Notes under the pieces: generated by a model
The model's input: only the letters and a program-made list of their open reading frames with translations
Told to the model about the DNA's origin: nothing
Database searches by the model: none
Part shown: piece by piece, positions 7,722 to 17,836 of the stretch
Layout: every line of letters begins with the position of its first letter
How positions within the stretch are numbered: the stretch's first letter is position 1
Translations under genes and position numbers: made by a program
Source of the DNA: an uncultured Eubacteriales bacterium
GTDB lineage: Bacteria; Bacillota; Clostridia; Christensenellales; Aristaeellaceae
Direction: 5' to 3'
Length of the DNA: 64,000 bases
NCBI GenBank assembly: GCA_902785105.1
Contig: CACZXF010000032.1
Coordinates: 1 to 64,000, forward strand

Positions 7722-10700
7722 ATGGCATACGAAAATCTTTGCATGTACTGCTTTGAAGATCTGAAGGGCCAGACGACCTGCCCCCACTGCGGGCGGGACG
7801 CCAACGCCGCCGTGCCGCAGATCCAGCTGCTGCCGGGGACGCGGGTGTACAACCAGCGCTTCCTCATCGGCCGCGCCATGGGGCAGGACGCCTCGGGCAT
7901 CGTCTACACGGCCCTGGATACCAAAAAGGAAAACAAGCTGCGCATCCGCGAATACCTGCCCCGGGACTGCGCCCAGCGCCTGAACGACGGCGCCGTGGTG
8001 CCCGTGGCGGGCAAAGAGGACGAGTACGACGCCGGCCTGCGCAAGCTCAAGGCCAGCGCCACCGGCGACGAGGACCCCGGCAGGCGCCACTTCTTCTTCG
8101 AGGAGAACGGCACCGGCTACGTCGTCCAGCGCAAGACCGCCGCTCCCGAGCCCGAGGAGGACCGCGACGATCATGACGAGGAGGAGCCGGAGCGCGGCGG
8201 TCGCGGCATCATCATCGCCCTGGTGGCTGCCATCGTGGTGGTCGCCGCCGCGGTGACGCTCTACATCCTGTTCTCCGGCCCTCTGGGCAACAACAAGGAT
8301 GTCACCGAGACGCCCACCCTCGATCCCGACAACCTCTGGGCCCCCGTGGAATCGGCCTCCGCCTCCACGTCGCCCACCGTGACGCCCTATACCTCCCCCA
8401 CCTTCGCCGCGCTGGTGGACCCCGACCTGTCCTGGATGGACTTTACCTTTGAGGAGGTCAACACCGGCAACACCGGCAATGCGGGCAATGCCGGCGGCAC
8501 AAAGACTGCGGCCACCCGCGTGCCCACCGCCACGCCCAGGCCCACGGCGGTGCCCACCATCACCGGCAGCGGCTCGGAGTACCGCAGCATCAGTGGCAAT
8601 TCCCAGACGACGGAGATCCGCACCCTCCAGCGGAAGCTGGCGGATCTGGGCTGGCTCGACGCCGGCGACGTCACCGGTCGCTATGACGACGCCACCCGCA
8701 CCGCCGTGCGCGCCTTCCAGCGCTATATCAATCAGTATTACGACCCGGCCACCCGGCTGGAGGTGGACGGCATCGCCGGTCCCAAGACCCAGCAGTGGCT
8801 CTATCAGGTCAACGCCGTGAAGCCCACTCCCACCCCGCGCCGTACCGCCACGCCCCAGCCCACGGCCACACCCAGGCCCCGCGTGACGGCGAAGCCCGAC
8901 GACGATACCCTCATCGATTCCAGCTCCAGCGCTGCGGAGATCCGCAGCATGCAGCGGGAGCTGGTGCTGCTGGGCGTGCTGCCCCAGGGCGCGGACAACG
9001 GTCGCTACGATCTCACCACCCGCTCCGCCGTGAAGCGCTTCCAGACCCGTGTCAACGAGCTCCAGGGGTATGACGTGCTGGAGACCAGCGGGCGCATGGA
9101 CGCCCTGAGCATGGCCTTCCTGGACTACTATGTGGACGAGTGGATCGCCATGCAGACCGAGGCCACGCCCACCCCCACTCCCAGGACTACCCGGACGCCC
9201 ACTCCCGCGCCGACGAAGTATGAGTCCGAAAAGGACCCCAACGCCGTCAACGCTGATTCCTCCGCCACGGCGATCAGGGAGGTCCAGCGCTCGCTGATCG
9301 CCATCGGGATGCTGCCCGACGGCGCGGACACCGGCCGCTATGACGCCGCCACCACTCAGGCCGTGACACAGTTCCAGGAATGGGTCAACGAGCTGCGCAA
9401 CGAAAAGACGCTGGATGTCAACGGCGAGGCCGACCCGCTGACCCGTGCCTACATCCGCTACTGCATCGAGAACGACCGCCGGCCCAACGCCACCGCGGAG
9501 CCCACCTCCGAGCCCACGCCCACCCCCACCGCCGTGCCGGGCATACAGTCCGACCCCGATGCGGAGGAGGAGATCCTCATCCAGCGCGGTTCCAGCCGCG
9601 AGGACGTCCGCCGGGTGCAGGAGCTGCTGGTGAGCGCCGGCCTGCTGTCTCCCCGCGGCGTGGACGGCATCTTTGGCGGCGGCACCACCCGGGCCGTCAC
9701 CGCCTTCCAGGAGTATGTCAACGCCCATGGCGGCGAGCTGGAGGTCAACGGCGTGGTCGATACCGCCACGCTGCAAACCCTGGAATACTATGCCGACAAC
9801 AACATGAACGTCAACGACGTGGAGGAGACCCCGACCCCTGAGCCCACGGCCACCCCCACCGCCGAACCGACGGAGGCTCCCACCGCGGAGCCGACGGCCA
9901 CGCCCACTGCGGAGCCGACCGCCACGCCTGAGCCGACGGCTACCCCCACGGCCACGCCCGAGCCCACCGCCGAGCCTACGGCGGAGCCCGACCCCGTCAG
10001 GGAGGCCCAGACCCTGCTGACCGCCGTCGGCGCGCTGCCCGAGGACGGCGTCACCGGCGAAATTGACGAGGCCACCACCCAGGCGGTCACGGATTTCCAG
10101 AACTGGATCAACCGCCAGGGCATCACCCGGCTCGAGGTCACCGGCCGACTGGACAGCGGCACCTATCAGATGCTGGAGATGTGCGCCAGCCAGGGTATGC
10201 GCATGAGCCTGGACGACATCAGCGTCAACGGCGACGCGCCCGAGAATCCCGACGACCCCTTCAATGAGCCCGTTGAGTCTGAGAATGCCGTCGTCGAGGG
10301 CGCGCCCTTCGAGGCCCACCTCAACCGGCTGGACATCGACATCGCCGGCAGGATCTATGAGGGCGGCACCACGGAGGTGAACGACGACAGCTTCATCGTG
10401 AGCTGGTCCGCCGACGGCGCGGTGGAGGGCTATAACGTCTACGTCTCCGACAGCATGGGCAACGCCGTGATCTCCGCCGAGGATGTCGCCGAAACCAGCT
10501 TCCGGGTGGACGCCAACCGCATGCGGGCGGGGGAGACCTACACCGTCACCATCGGCGCGAAGCCCGTGGGCGGCACCGAGGACGACATCCTCTGGCAGAC
10601 CGCGCGGTTTGTCCGGCCCGCTCCCGACGTTGAAGAGCCGACCCCCACGCCCTTCGTCGATGAACCGGCGCAGGCGCCCTGGATCGACATCGAGGGCGGC

Positions 10701-11720
10701 GACAATGCCTCTGGCATCGTCGAGATAGACGGCGACACCTTCACCATCCGCTGGGGCGCGGAGGGCGCGTCCCAGGGCTATAACGTCCAGATCACCGACA
10801 GCGCCGGCAACGTCATCGCCGCCCAGTCCGCCACGGCTCAGTCCGAGCTGACCGTGCGGTCCGCTCAGATGCGGCCCGGCGAGGTCTACACCATCACCGT
10901 GGGCGCGGTACCCGCCAGCGGCAGCGCGGAGGACATCGCCTGGAGCAGCGCCCGGTTCACCCTGCCCGCTCAGGAGCCCGCCTTCGTGGAGTCCACCCCG
11001 GAGCCCACGGCGGAACCCACCCCCGTGCCCACCGTGGCGGAGGTCAGCCGGCCCACCGTCAACGTGGGCGGCGCGGGCTACCAGCAGGATGGCCTCCAGT
11101 ATATGACGGACAGCACCATCATACTGAGCTGGGGCGCTGAGGGCGATGTGGACGCCTATATCGTCTACGTGGAAAACCAGAACGGCGAGCGCCACGACCT
11201 GGGCACCACCGCCGACACCAGCCGCACCATCTCCGCAGGCAACCTCCCCGCAGGCATTTACACCGTGTATGTGGGCGCGATTCCCGCCTATGGCACCGAA
11301 TCCGACGCCCAGTGGGGCACCACCCGTTTCGGCATCCCCGGCGCGGAGTCCGCGGAAGCGCCCGAGGAGGAGAACGAAGAGCAGGAGCGTAACCAAACCG
11401 AACCCGAAGCCGGGGAACCCGAGCCCGAGGACGAGGGCGAGACGGAGACTCCTGCCAGGGAGAACGAAAGCGTCACCTCCATCGACGCTGACAGCGACGC
11501 CGCCACCGTCCAGAAGCTGCAAATGCGGCTCTACACCCTGGGTGTGTTGGCCGGCGACCCCGAGCAGGGCGTGCTGGACGACGTGACCCTCGAGGCCGTG
11601 GCCGAATTCCAGCGCCGCGCCAATGAACAGTACGACGCCGGCCTGCAGATCATCGATCCCTATAGCGGCAGCGCCACCATCGACGCCGAAACCCTTCAAT
11701 GGCTCTCCCGGGGCCTGTGA
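7722..11720 (+). CDS. Membrane-anchored multidomain protein: zinc ribbon, kinase N-lobe remnant, six peptidoglycan-binding repeats, three FN3-like domains
   Basis: The protein has 1332 residues. A zinc ribbon (CMYC and CPHC, residues 7-23) opens it. Residues about 34-135 resemble the N-lobe of bacterial Ser/Thr kinases: a glycine-loop-like IGRAMGQDASGIVYTALD, then LRIREYLP where kinases have VAIKEYFP, then FFEENGTGYVV. No catalytic loop or DFG follows, so it cannot be an active kinase. One span lies at about 161-186. Outside it are PG_binding_1-like repeats at about 287, 402, 512, 621, 757 and 1256, joined by Thr-Pro-rich linkers, with three FN3-like domains at about 890, 1005 and 1131. AAGAGGTG (7708-7715) supports ATG 7722. 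A role sensing or tethering the cell wall is inferred. Confidence 0.8.
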   Translation: MAYENLCMYCFEDLKGQTTCPHCGRDANAAVPQIQLLPGTRVYNQRFLIGRAMGQDASGIVYTALDTKKENKLRIREYLPRDCAQRLNDGAVVPVAGKEDEYDAGLRKLKASATGDEDPGRRHFFFEENGTGYVVQRKTAAPEPEEDRDDHDEEEPERGGRGIIIALVAAIVVVAAAVTLYILFSGPLGNNKDVTETPTLDPDNLWAPVESASASTSPTVTPYTSPTFAALVDPDLSWMDFTFEEVNTGNTGNAGNAGGTKTAATRVPTATPRPTAVPTITGSGSEYRSISGNSQTTEIRTLQRKLADLGWLDAGDVTGRYDDATRTAVRAFQRYINQYYDPATRLEVDGIAGPKTQQWLYQVNAVKPTPTPRRTATPQPTATPRPRVTAKPDDDTLIDSSSSAAEIRSMQRELVLLGVLPQGADNGRYDLTTRSAVKRFQTRVNELQGYDVLETSGRMDALSMAFLDYYVDEWIAMQTEATPTPTPRTTRTPTPAPTKYESEKDPNAVNADSSATAIREVQRSLIAIGMLPDGADTGRYDAATTQAVTQFQEWVNELRNEKTLDVNGEADPLTRAYIRYCIENDRRPNATAEPTSEPTPTPTAVPGIQSDPDAEEEILIQRGSSREDVRRVQELLVSAGLLSPRGVDGIFGGGTTRAVTAFQEYVNAHGGELEVNGVVDTATLQTLEYYADNNMNVNDVEETPTPEPTATPTAEPTEAPTAEPTATPTAEPTATPEPTATPTATPEPTAEPTAEPDPVREAQTLLTAVGALPEDGVTGEIDEATTQAVTDFQNWINRQGITRLEVTGRLDSGTYQMLEMCASQGMRMSLDDISVNGDAPENPDDPFNEPVESENAVVEGAPFEAHLNRLDIDIAGRIYEGGTTEVNDDSFIVSWSADGAVEGYNVYVSDSMGNAVISAEDVAETSFRVDANRMRAGETYTVTIGAKPVGGTEDDILWQTARFVRPAPDVEEPTPTPFVDEPAQAPWIDIEGGDNASGIVEIDGDTFTIRWGAEGASQGYNVQITDSAGNVIAAQSATAQSELTVRSAQMRPGEVYTITVGAVPASGSAEDIAWSSARFTLPAQEPAFVESTPEPTAEPTPVPTVAEVSRPTVNVGGAGYQQDGLQYMTDSTIILSWGAEGDVDAYIVYVENQNGERHDLGTTADTSRTISAGNLPAGIYTVYVGAIPAYGTESDAQWGTTRFGIPGAESAEAPEEENEEQERNQTEPEAGEPEPEDEGETETPARENESVTSIDADSDAATVQKLQMRLYTLGVLAGDPEQGVLDDVTLEAVAEFQRRANEQYDAGLQIIDPYSGSATIDAETLQWLSRGL

Positions 11721-11732
11721 GACCACCATCAA

Positions 11733-11770
11733 CCCGCCGCGCCTGGCTTATGGGCGCGGCGGGATTTTTT
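11733..11770 (+). terminator. Rho-independent terminator
   Basis: CCCGCCGCGCC (11733-11743) pairs perfectly with GGCGCGGCGGG (11753-11763), followed by ATTTTTTG. It ends the 7722-11720 gene. Confidence 0.93.
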
Positions 11771-11781
11771 GTTGGGGGAGG

Positions 11782-11932
11782 GATAAACAGGGATTTGTAG
11801 GGGGAGATGCACACGCTCCTGTAGGGGCGGCGTTGCGCCGCCCGCCGGGTAGGACGATGCGCTTCGTACAAGGCGGGCGCCGAAACGGCGCCCCTACAGG
11901 GAATAGTTTGTCATCTCAACAAATTCCAATTC
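11782..11932. repeat. Family A intergenic repeat, complete copy with arms
   Basis: GATAAACAGGGATTTGTAGG and CAACAAATTCCAATTC flank the core at 11819-11900. The core is two hairpins (GGGGCGGCGTTGCGCCGCCC and GGGCGCCGAAACGGCGCCC) around the spacer GGACGATGCGCTTCGTAC. Confidence 0.88.
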
Positions 11933-11998
11933 ACCCCCCCTAATTATGACAACAGACCAATAAAAATATGAAATCACACAAAACAGCCCTGTCCATTT

Positions 11999-12028
11999 TT
12001 GACACTGCCCTCTCCGCAATGTTATAAT
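11999..12028 (+). promoter_or_regulatory. Promoter of the Big2 amidase gene
   Basis: TTGACA (11999-12004) and TATAAT (12023-12028) are both consensus, with an 18-base spacer. Confidence 0.85.
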
Positions 12029-12066
12029 AAAACATAATGATTATAAAATCGGAAGAGGGAACGGAT

Positions 12067-14751
12067 ATGAAGAGACGCGTTCGCCGCTTTGCGGCACTCA
12101 TGGTCGCGGTTTTGCTGGCGCTGTTGTCGGCAGCGGCCTGGGCGGAGACGGTCGAAATCGAGGAGGCCGTGGAGGAATACGGCCCGCTGGAGCTGGCCGT
12201 GGAACCGGAGGAGACAATGGCCGAAGGAGCGTCGGAGGACTCGACGCCTGTGGAGGCGGAGCTTGCCAAATCGGGCTATGAGGATCAGAAGTTTGACGAG
12301 ACGCTCTACGTCTCCGACGAGGTGTGGAGCCGCGTCAATCTGAAGCGCGCCAAGGGCTTCAATGGCAAGCTTGCCACCGTTGAGGGCACGCTGCTGCTGG
12401 ACGATGTGCTCATCGAGGGCGCGTCCGCGGTGAACCTGTCGCTGGAGGAGTGGTTTGACCTCGCCCCCGGCGCCAGCATAAGCTGCACCTCCACCGGCTT
12501 TCTGAACCTGGACAGGAGCGCCGTCTGCATCGACAAGGACGTGTCGATCACCCTCAACCCCTCCATGTACGGCGCCAGCGTCGCCGCCAAGAAGGTCAAG
12601 TGGAGTACCTCGGACAAGAAGATCGCCACCGTCAGCAGTCGGGGCGTGGTCAAGGGCCGCAAGAAGGGCAAGGCCGTCATCACCGCGAAGTACAACGGCG
12701 ACGTGGCTGCCTGCACCGTCATCGTCAACCAGATCGTCCTGCCCTCGAAGATCAAGCTGAGCAAGTCCAGCGTGACCCTGGGCCTGGACGCCACCTATGC
12801 GCTGGGCTATACCATCAGTCCCGCGGATGTGGACATCATCGACGTCACATGGGAATCCTCCAAGCCCGCGGTGGCCGTCGTGGACGACATGGGCGTGGTC
12901 ACCGGCCTGTCCAAGGGCGAGGCGAAGATCACGGCCCGCACCTCCAACGGCAAGAAGGCCACCTGCAAGGTCAAGGTGAAGGAGGTCAAGCCTACCGCGG
13001 TCAAGTTTGCCGCCAGCAGCGTCACCCTGAAGGCCGGGGAGACCTATACGGCCAGGGTGAACATCACCCCTTCCGAGGCCTCGGGCCGGGATATCGTCTA
13101 TACCTCCAGCGATGAGGGCGTGGCCTATGTGGACGATGACGGCGTGATCTACGCCGTGGATCAGGGCACGGCCATCATCACCGCCGCCACCGCCGGGGTC
13201 AAGGGGACCATGAAGGTCACCGTCAGGGGAACGGGGACCAGCACTGCCACGAAGAAACCCACGGCGATAAAGTTCACCAAGTCCTCCATTTCATTGAATG
13301 CCGGCGACGAATATCCGACCGGGCTCGCCTTCACCCCGACCAGCGCCACCGAGCTGGAGGTCTACTACACCTCCAGCAACGAGGGCGTGGCCTATGTGGA
13401 CGATGACGGCGTGATCTACGCCGTGGACAAGGGCACGGCCAGCATCACCGCCACCAGTGCCGCCAGCAGCAGCGTCAAGGCCACGATGAAGGTCACCGTC
13501 AGCGGGACGTCCACCGGCGGCAATCCCGGCGGCAGCGCGGTGCCCACGTCCATCAGCTTCACAGTGACCCGCGTCAAGCTCAATTCGGGCGATGAATACG
13601 CCGCCACCATTGAGATTCTCCCGGCCAACGCCGCCCAGCGGGATGTCTACTTTACGACCCAGAACAGGAACGTGGCCGTCGTGGACGCCAATGGCGTGAT
13701 CCGCGCCGTGGGCGCCGGCACGACCACCATCTCCGCCATCAGCGCGTCCAATAATGCCGTGCGGGGGACCATGGAGGTCGTTGTCAACGGCGGCGGCGCT
13801 GTTGTCGACCCGGACCCCGTCATTGAGCCGGATGACGGCATCAGGCCCACCTCCATCAAATTCAAGAAGCAGAGCGTGTCCATGAAGTCCGGCGATACCC
13901 ATCAGCTCGTCATCTCGCTGAGTCCCACGAACGTCACCAATAATGAGATCTATCTTACCTCCAGTGACGATTCGGTTGCGGCAGTGGACGACGATACTGG
14001 CATCGTCTACGCCATCGGGCCGGGCACGGCCGTCATCACCGCCGTCTGCGCCGGGGATTCCCGGGTCCGGGCGACCTGCACCGTCACCGTCACCGGCTCC
14101 CAGTATGGCGGGAATCTGGCCGGGTCGGGCGATCTCACCGGGCTCAAGATCGGCATCAATCCCGGCCATCAGCACAAGACCATCAAGGAGCATTACCCCA
14201 TTGCCCCCGGCTCCTCCAAGACCGCCAAGGGTGTCAAGACCGGGGCCAGCGGCAAGTCCACCCATCAGAACGAATACGAGGTGGTGCTGGACATCGGCCT
14301 GAAGCTGAAGCGCATACTGGAGGAACACGGCGCGGAGGTGGTCATCACCCGCACCAGCAACGAGGTCATGCTGACCAACATCGACCGCGCCCAGATGCTC
14401 AACGAGGCGGGCGTCGACGTGGCGCTCCAGCTCCACAACAACAGCGCCTCCAATTCCAGCAAGACCGGTGTCAGCGGCTATATCCGCACCACCGGCGACT
14501 GGGTGGAGGAGAGCCGCGCCATCGCCGAGTGCCTCTGCAAGGGCATGGCCAATAACACCCCCTTCAAAAACCTGGGCGTTAAGATCGAGAACGAGTTCAT
14601 GAGCCTCAACTGGACCACCACGCCCTCCGTGCTGCTGGAGATGGGCTACCTCTCCAACCGGAGCGACGACAAGCTCCTCGCCCTCGATGAGACCCGCGAG
14701 GGCCTCGCCTGGGGCATCTATGAGGGCCTCTGCGATTACTTCGGACGCTGA
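12067..14751 (+). CDS. Secreted N-acetylmuramoyl-L-alanine amidase with six Big2 domains
   Basis: The 894-residue protein has a signal peptide (MKRRVRRFAALMVAVLLALL, then AAAWA). Six bacterial Ig-like (Big2) domains follow, from about residue 150 to 680, each ending in a VxxVDxxGVIxAVxxGTAxITA type motif. The C-terminal 200 residues are an Amidase_3 domain, a zinc enzyme that cuts the MurNAc-L-Ala bond of peptidoglycan. Expected ligands are visible: INPGHQH, HQNEYE, LQLHNNS and the catalytic-glutamate segment LLEMGYLSN. GAGGGA at 12055-12060 supports ATG 12067 over the in-frame ATG at 12037. The protein probably remodels the wall at the cell surface and may share that niche with the preceding peptidoglycan-binding protein. 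Confidence 0.93.
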   Translation: MKRRVRRFAALMVAVLLALLSAAAWAETVEIEEAVEEYGPLELAVEPEETMAEGASEDSTPVEAELAKSGYEDQKFDETLYVSDEVWSRVNLKRAKGFNGKLATVEGTLLLDDVLIEGASAVNLSLEEWFDLAPGASISCTSTGFLNLDRSAVCIDKDVSITLNPSMYGASVAAKKVKWSTSDKKIATVSSRGVVKGRKKGKAVITAKYNGDVAACTVIVNQIVLPSKIKLSKSSVTLGLDATYALGYTISPADVDIIDVTWESSKPAVAVVDDMGVVTGLSKGEAKITARTSNGKKATCKVKVKEVKPTAVKFAASSVTLKAGETYTARVNITPSEASGRDIVYTSSDEGVAYVDDDGVIYAVDQGTAIITAATAGVKGTMKVTVRGTGTSTATKKPTAIKFTKSSISLNAGDEYPTGLAFTPTSATELEVYYTSSNEGVAYVDDDGVIYAVDKGTASITATSAASSSVKATMKVTVSGTSTGGNPGGSAVPTSISFTVTRVKLNSGDEYAATIEILPANAAQRDVYFTTQNRNVAVVDANGVIRAVGAGTTTISAISASNNAVRGTMEVVVNGGGAVVDPDPVIEPDDGIRPTSIKFKKQSVSMKSGDTHQLVISLSPTNVTNNEIYLTSSDDSVAAVDDDTGIVYAIGPGTAVITAVCAGDSRVRATCTVTVTGSQYGGNLAGSGDLTGLKIGINPGHQHKTIKEHYPIAPGSSKTAKGVKTGASGKSTHQNEYEVVLDIGLKLKRILEEHGAEVVITRTSNEVMLTNIDRAQMLNEAGVDVALQLHNNSASNSSKTGVSGYIRTTGDWVEESRAIAECLCKGMANNTPFKNLGVKIENEFMSLNWTTTPSVLLEMGYLSNRSDDKLLALDETREGLAWGIYEGLCDYFGR

Positions 14752-14758
14752 TTAACGA

Positions 14759-14812
14759 TACGGGGCGGCGCTTCGCCGCCCGCCCGGTACGATGTACCAC
14801 GGCGGGCGGTGG
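14759..14812. repeat. Family A repeat, half copy
   Basis: CGGGGCGGCGCTTCGCCGCC and the trailing CGGCGGGCGG resemble half of the complete family A unit. This is the only hairpin directly after the amidase gene and could help stop transcription. Confidence 0.6.
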
Positions 14813-14846
14813 AGCGCTGTTTTTGTGATGCTGTGCAGGCAGGGCG

Positions 14847-15028
14847 GTAAATTGGAAGTTGTCTGGGTGACGACTCCCTCCGACCCGCTTCGCGGGCCAC
14901 CTCCCTCTAAGAGGGAGGCTTTTGGAGAACGCCGGTAACCCAAAGGCTCCCTCCCAGAGGGAGCTGTCAGCGTGGCCGAAGGCGTAGCGAAGCGTTCAGC
15001 TGACTGAGGGAGTCGTCCCCCTCCGTAA
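14847..15028. repeat. Family C intergenic repeat (CTCCCTC/GAGGGAG), with arm
   Basis: The arm GGTAAATTGGAAGTTGTC precedes a core whose ends GACGACTCCCTC (14869-14880) and GAGGGAGTCGTC (15006-15017) are complementary. Inside are GGCTCCCTCCCAGAGGGAGC and a second such hairpin. With the half A copy, it fills the 14752-15105 gap. Confidence 0.82.
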
Positions 15029-15105
15029 AAAAACCATTCGCGGTTATCATCTTTACAATGCCATGCTATGATAAAATAAGAGAAATCTCCCATGGAGGCT
15101 GAAAT

Positions 15106-15681
15106 ATGCTGAACGAAATGTATTTTCGCCTGGCTCCGCTGATGGAGGCGGCGGCGAAACGGCCCTTTGTGTGGCAGGAGCACACGAAAAAGATCATCAT
15201 CACGGTGCTCTTGAGCATGGTGCCCATGTTCGAGGGGCGCTATGCCGTTACGGTGATGGTGGGCACGGGCATGCCGCCGGTGTTCGCCTATGTGCTGGCG
15301 GTCATCGCGTCCTACCTGCCGGTGCCCTTCATACTGCTGCTGCTGCGGCCGGTGCTGGACTGGTTCTATACCCTGCCCATCAAGCCCGTCCGCGCCTTCG
15401 CCGCCTGGCTGGAGCGCCGCGCCGCCCGCAAGCGCGCATCCATGCACGATAAGAAGAAGGGCAGGCATGCGAAAAACGCCTCCTCCGACTGGGGCGAGTT
15501 CCTGGCGCTCTACCTCTTCGTCGCCCTCCCCGTCCCCGGCACCGGCGTCTGGATGGGCAGCGCCATCGCCACGCTCTTCAACATGCCCATCTTCAAATCC
15601 GCCATTACCATCCTCCTGGGCAACATGACCGCGTGCCTGATCACCACGCTGATCACCACCGGAGTGGTGACGCTGTTCTGA
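15106..15681 (+). CDS. Small multidrug export family membrane protein
   Basis: This 191-residue protein has an N-terminal amphipathic segment. Spans lie around residues 27-45, 52-85, 130-150 and 160-190, with a basic cytoplasmic loop between ([22 protein letters not shown]). The paired motifs [14 protein letters not shown] and [18 protein letters not shown] match the small multidrug export family (Sm_multidrug_ex), whose substrates are poorly known. GGAGG at 15094-15098 sets the start. A weak promoter (TTATCA and TATGAT, 17 bases apart, 15044-15072) precedes it. mnmG starts 34 bases after its stop, so the two are probably cotranscribed. Confidence 0.8.
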   Translation: MLNEMYFRLAPLMEAAAKRPFVWQEHTKKIIITVLLSMVPMFEGRYAVTVMVGTGMPPVFAYVLAVIASYLPVPFILLLLRPVLDWFYTLPIKPVRAFAAWLERRAARKRASMHDKKKGRHAKNASSDWGEFLALYLFVALPVPGTGVWMGSAIATLFNMPIFKSAITILLGNMTACLITTLITTGVVTLF

Positions 15682-15715
15682 TGCCGGTTTGATTTACACG
15701 ACAAGGAGAAATTAC

Positions 15716-17506
15716 ATGGATATTTATGACATCGTCGTCATCGGCGCGGGCCACGCGGGGTGCGAGGCGGCGCTGGCCTGCGGGCGGATGGGCTTAAAGA
15801 CGCTGCTGGTCACGCTGAACCTGGACGCGCTGGCTATGATGCCCTGCAATCCCTCCATCGGCGGCACCGCCAAGGGCCATCTGGTGCGGGAGCTGGACGC
15901 CCTCGGCGGCGAAATGGGCCGGGCCATCGACGATGTGTTCATACAGTCCCGTATGCTGAACACCCGCAAGGGCCCCGCCGTCCATTCCCTCCGGGCACAG
16001 GCGGACAAGAAGGCCTATCAGCTCCGCATGAGAAGGGCCGTGGACGACTGCCCCAATCTCGACCTGCGTCAGGCCGAGGTGCGCCGGGTCCTCGTGGAAA
16101 ATGGCCGCGTCACCGGCGTGGAGACCACCACCGGCGGCACTGTCGCCTGCCGCGCCGTGGTCGCCTGCTGCGGGGTCTATCTCAATGCCCGCATCATCAT
16201 CGGCGAGTGCAGCTGGCACGGCGGCCCCCAGGGCCTGATGGCCGCCAACGCCTTTACCCAGAATCTCATGGACCTCGGCTTCTCCATCCGCCGCTTCAAG
16301 ACCGGTACTCCGGCCCGCCTCGACGGCAGGACCATTGATTTTACCAAAATGCAGCCCCAGGAGGGCGACGACCCCATCGTCCCCTTCTCCTTACTCACCG
16401 ACCCGGCCACCCTCAAAAACCGGGCGCTCTGCTACCTGACCTACACCACCCCGGAAACCCATAAAATCATACTGGACAACCTCCACCGCGCCCCCATGTA
16501 TTCCGGCACCATCCACGGCACCGGCGCGCGCTACTGCCCCTCCATCGAGGACAAGGTGGTCCGCTTCAAGGACAAGGACCGCCACCCCATCTTCATGGAG
16601 CCCGAGGGCCTGTATACCCATGAGTGGTATGCCCAGGGCATGTCCACCTCCATGCCAGAGGACGTCCAGCGGCAGATTTACGCCTCGATTCCGGGCCTTG
16701 AAAACGCGAAGCTCCTGCGCCTCGCCTACGCCATAGAATACGACTGCATCGACCCCCTGCAGCTCGACCGCTCCTTCCGCGCCAAGCACATCGAGGGCTT
16801 CTACTGCGCCGGTCAGATCAACGGCACCTCCGGCTATGAAGAAGCTGCTGCCCAGGGCCTCTACGCTGGCATCAACGCCGCGCTCTGGTGCCAGGGCCGG
16901 GAGCCCATGCTGCTGAACCGGGCCGACGCCTACATCGGCGTGCTGGTGGACGACCTCATCACCAAGGGCGTGGACGAGCCCTACCGCATGATGACCAGCC
17001 GCGCCGAATATCGCTTGCTCCTGCGCCAGGACAACGCCGACCTCCGCCTCACCGAAATGGGAAGAAAAGCCGGCCTCGCCTCGGAAGAGCGCTATCAGAA
17101 GATGCTGGAAAAACAGCGCCTGACCAATGAGGCCCGCGCCCTGCTGGATAAACTGCGCCTCACCGACAAGCTCCGCGCCGTGGACGCCACCTATGACGCC
17201 CTCCGCGCCGCCCACCCGGACCTCCCCGACTATCCCCCGGAGGTCAAGGAGCAGCTTGAAATCACCATACGCTACGAGGGCTACATCACCCGCCAGGACG
17301 CCGACCGCCGCAAGTTCCTCCGCATGGAGGACACCCCCCTCCCCGCTGACGCCGACTACCTCAACATGTCCGGCTTGCGCATCGAGGCCCGCCAGAAGCT
17401 GGATGCCCAGCGCCCCGCCTCCCTCGGCCAGGCCAGCCGCATCCCCGGCATCAACCCCGGCGACATCTCCGTCATGATGATCTGGCTGAAGTCTCTGCAA
17501 CACTGA
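15716..17506 (+). CDS. mnmG: tRNA U34 carboxymethylaminomethyl-modification enzyme MnmG (GidA)
   Basis: This FAD protein has 596 residues, slightly shorter than most (about 620). Visible motifs are the N-terminal Rossmann [12 protein letters not shown], the signature [24 protein letters not shown], the segment [16 protein letters not shown], and the C-terminal [15 protein letters not shown]. With MnmE it builds the cmnm5 group on the wobble uridine of several tRNAs. AAGGAGA at 15703-15709 supports ATG 15716 rather than the upstream in-frame start. The usual companions mnmE and rsmG are not nearby, but mnmA, which thiolates the same uridine, lies 5.5 kb downstream on the other strand. Confidence 0.97.
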   Translation: MDIYDIVVIGAGHAGCEAALACGRMGLKTLLVTLNLDALAMMPCNPSIGGTAKGHLVRELDALGGEMGRAIDDVFIQSRMLNTRKGPAVHSLRAQADKKAYQLRMRRAVDDCPNLDLRQAEVRRVLVENGRVTGVETTTGGTVACRAVVACCGVYLNARIIIGECSWHGGPQGLMAANAFTQNLMDLGFSIRRFKTGTPARLDGRTIDFTKMQPQEGDDPIVPFSLLTDPATLKNRALCYLTYTTPETHKIILDNLHRAPMYSGTIHGTGARYCPSIEDKVVRFKDKDRHPIFMEPEGLYTHEWYAQGMSTSMPEDVQRQIYASIPGLENAKLLRLAYAIEYDCIDPLQLDRSFRAKHIEGFYCAGQINGTSGYEEAAAQGLYAGINAALWCQGREPMLLNRADAYIGVLVDDLITKGVDEPYRMMTSRAEYRLLLRQDNADLRLTEMGRKAGLASEERYQKMLEKQRLTNEARALLDKLRLTDKLRAVDATYDALRAAHPDLPDYPPEVKEQLEITIRYEGYITRQDADRRKFLRMEDTPLPADADYLNMSGLRIEARQKLDAQRPASLGQASRIPGINPGDISVMMIWLKSLQH

Positions 17507-17521
17507 TACTGACCTCATTGT

Positions 17522-17549
17522 GGGCTGTGGAAACACGGCCCGCTTTTTG
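17522..17549 (+). terminator. Rho-independent terminator of mnmG
   Basis: GGGCTGTG (17522-17529) pairs with CACGGCCC (17534-17541), with one G-T pair, followed by GCTTTTTG. Confidence 0.85.
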
Positions 17550-17561
17550 TTTGGATTGAGA

Positions 17562-17824
17562 GACAAATTGGGATTTGCCGAGGAGAGCAGGTAGGCCACC
17601 TCATCCGCCCTCACGGGCACTTGACAAGGGCCTGCCGGCCCCATCTCACTGAAAACAGTCCACTGGACTGTTTTCCGGGCGCTCGATGCTCAACTTTGCC
17701 TTTGGCAAAGTTGGTCTGGCCAAAGGCCAGACTGCCACGGCTCAAATCGAAGATTTGAGGCGCGGCACCGAAGCGCCGGATGAGGTGGACCTCGAACGCC
17801 ATCTCGACAAATCCCCATTTATCT
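17562..17824. repeat. Family B intergenic repeat with arms, long copy
   Basis: The arms GACAAATTGGGATTTGCCG and CGACAAATCCCCATTTATC enclose CCACCTCATCCG ... CGGATGAGGTGG. The core includes AACAGTCCACTGGACTGTT and the CAAATCGAAGATTTG palindrome. It ends 13 bases before the csoR promoter. Confidence 0.85.
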
Positions 17825-17836
17825 CCAAAATAACGA

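Noticed and set aside
7722..8160. An active Ser/Thr protein kinase
   Set aside because: The catalytic loop, DFG motif and whole C-lobe are missing, and the VAIK lysine position is altered.
7719..11732. A 1337-codon open frame on the minus strand opposite the large peptidoglycan-binding protein
   Set aside because: It has no ribosome-binding site or recognisable domain, and its composition (Gly, Ala, Val, His-rich) is the usual shadow of a GC-rich gene. The plus-strand frame has clear domains and signals.
11819..11900. Family A hairpins as simple rho-independent terminators
   Set aside because: They lack consistent T-runs, occur beside genuine terminators and sit within operons, so termination is not their defining role, although some may contribute.
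12037..12066. Upstream ATG at 12037 as the start of the amidase
   Set aside because: It would add ten charged residues before the signal peptide and overlaps the expected transcription start; ATG 12067 has a proper ribosome-binding site.
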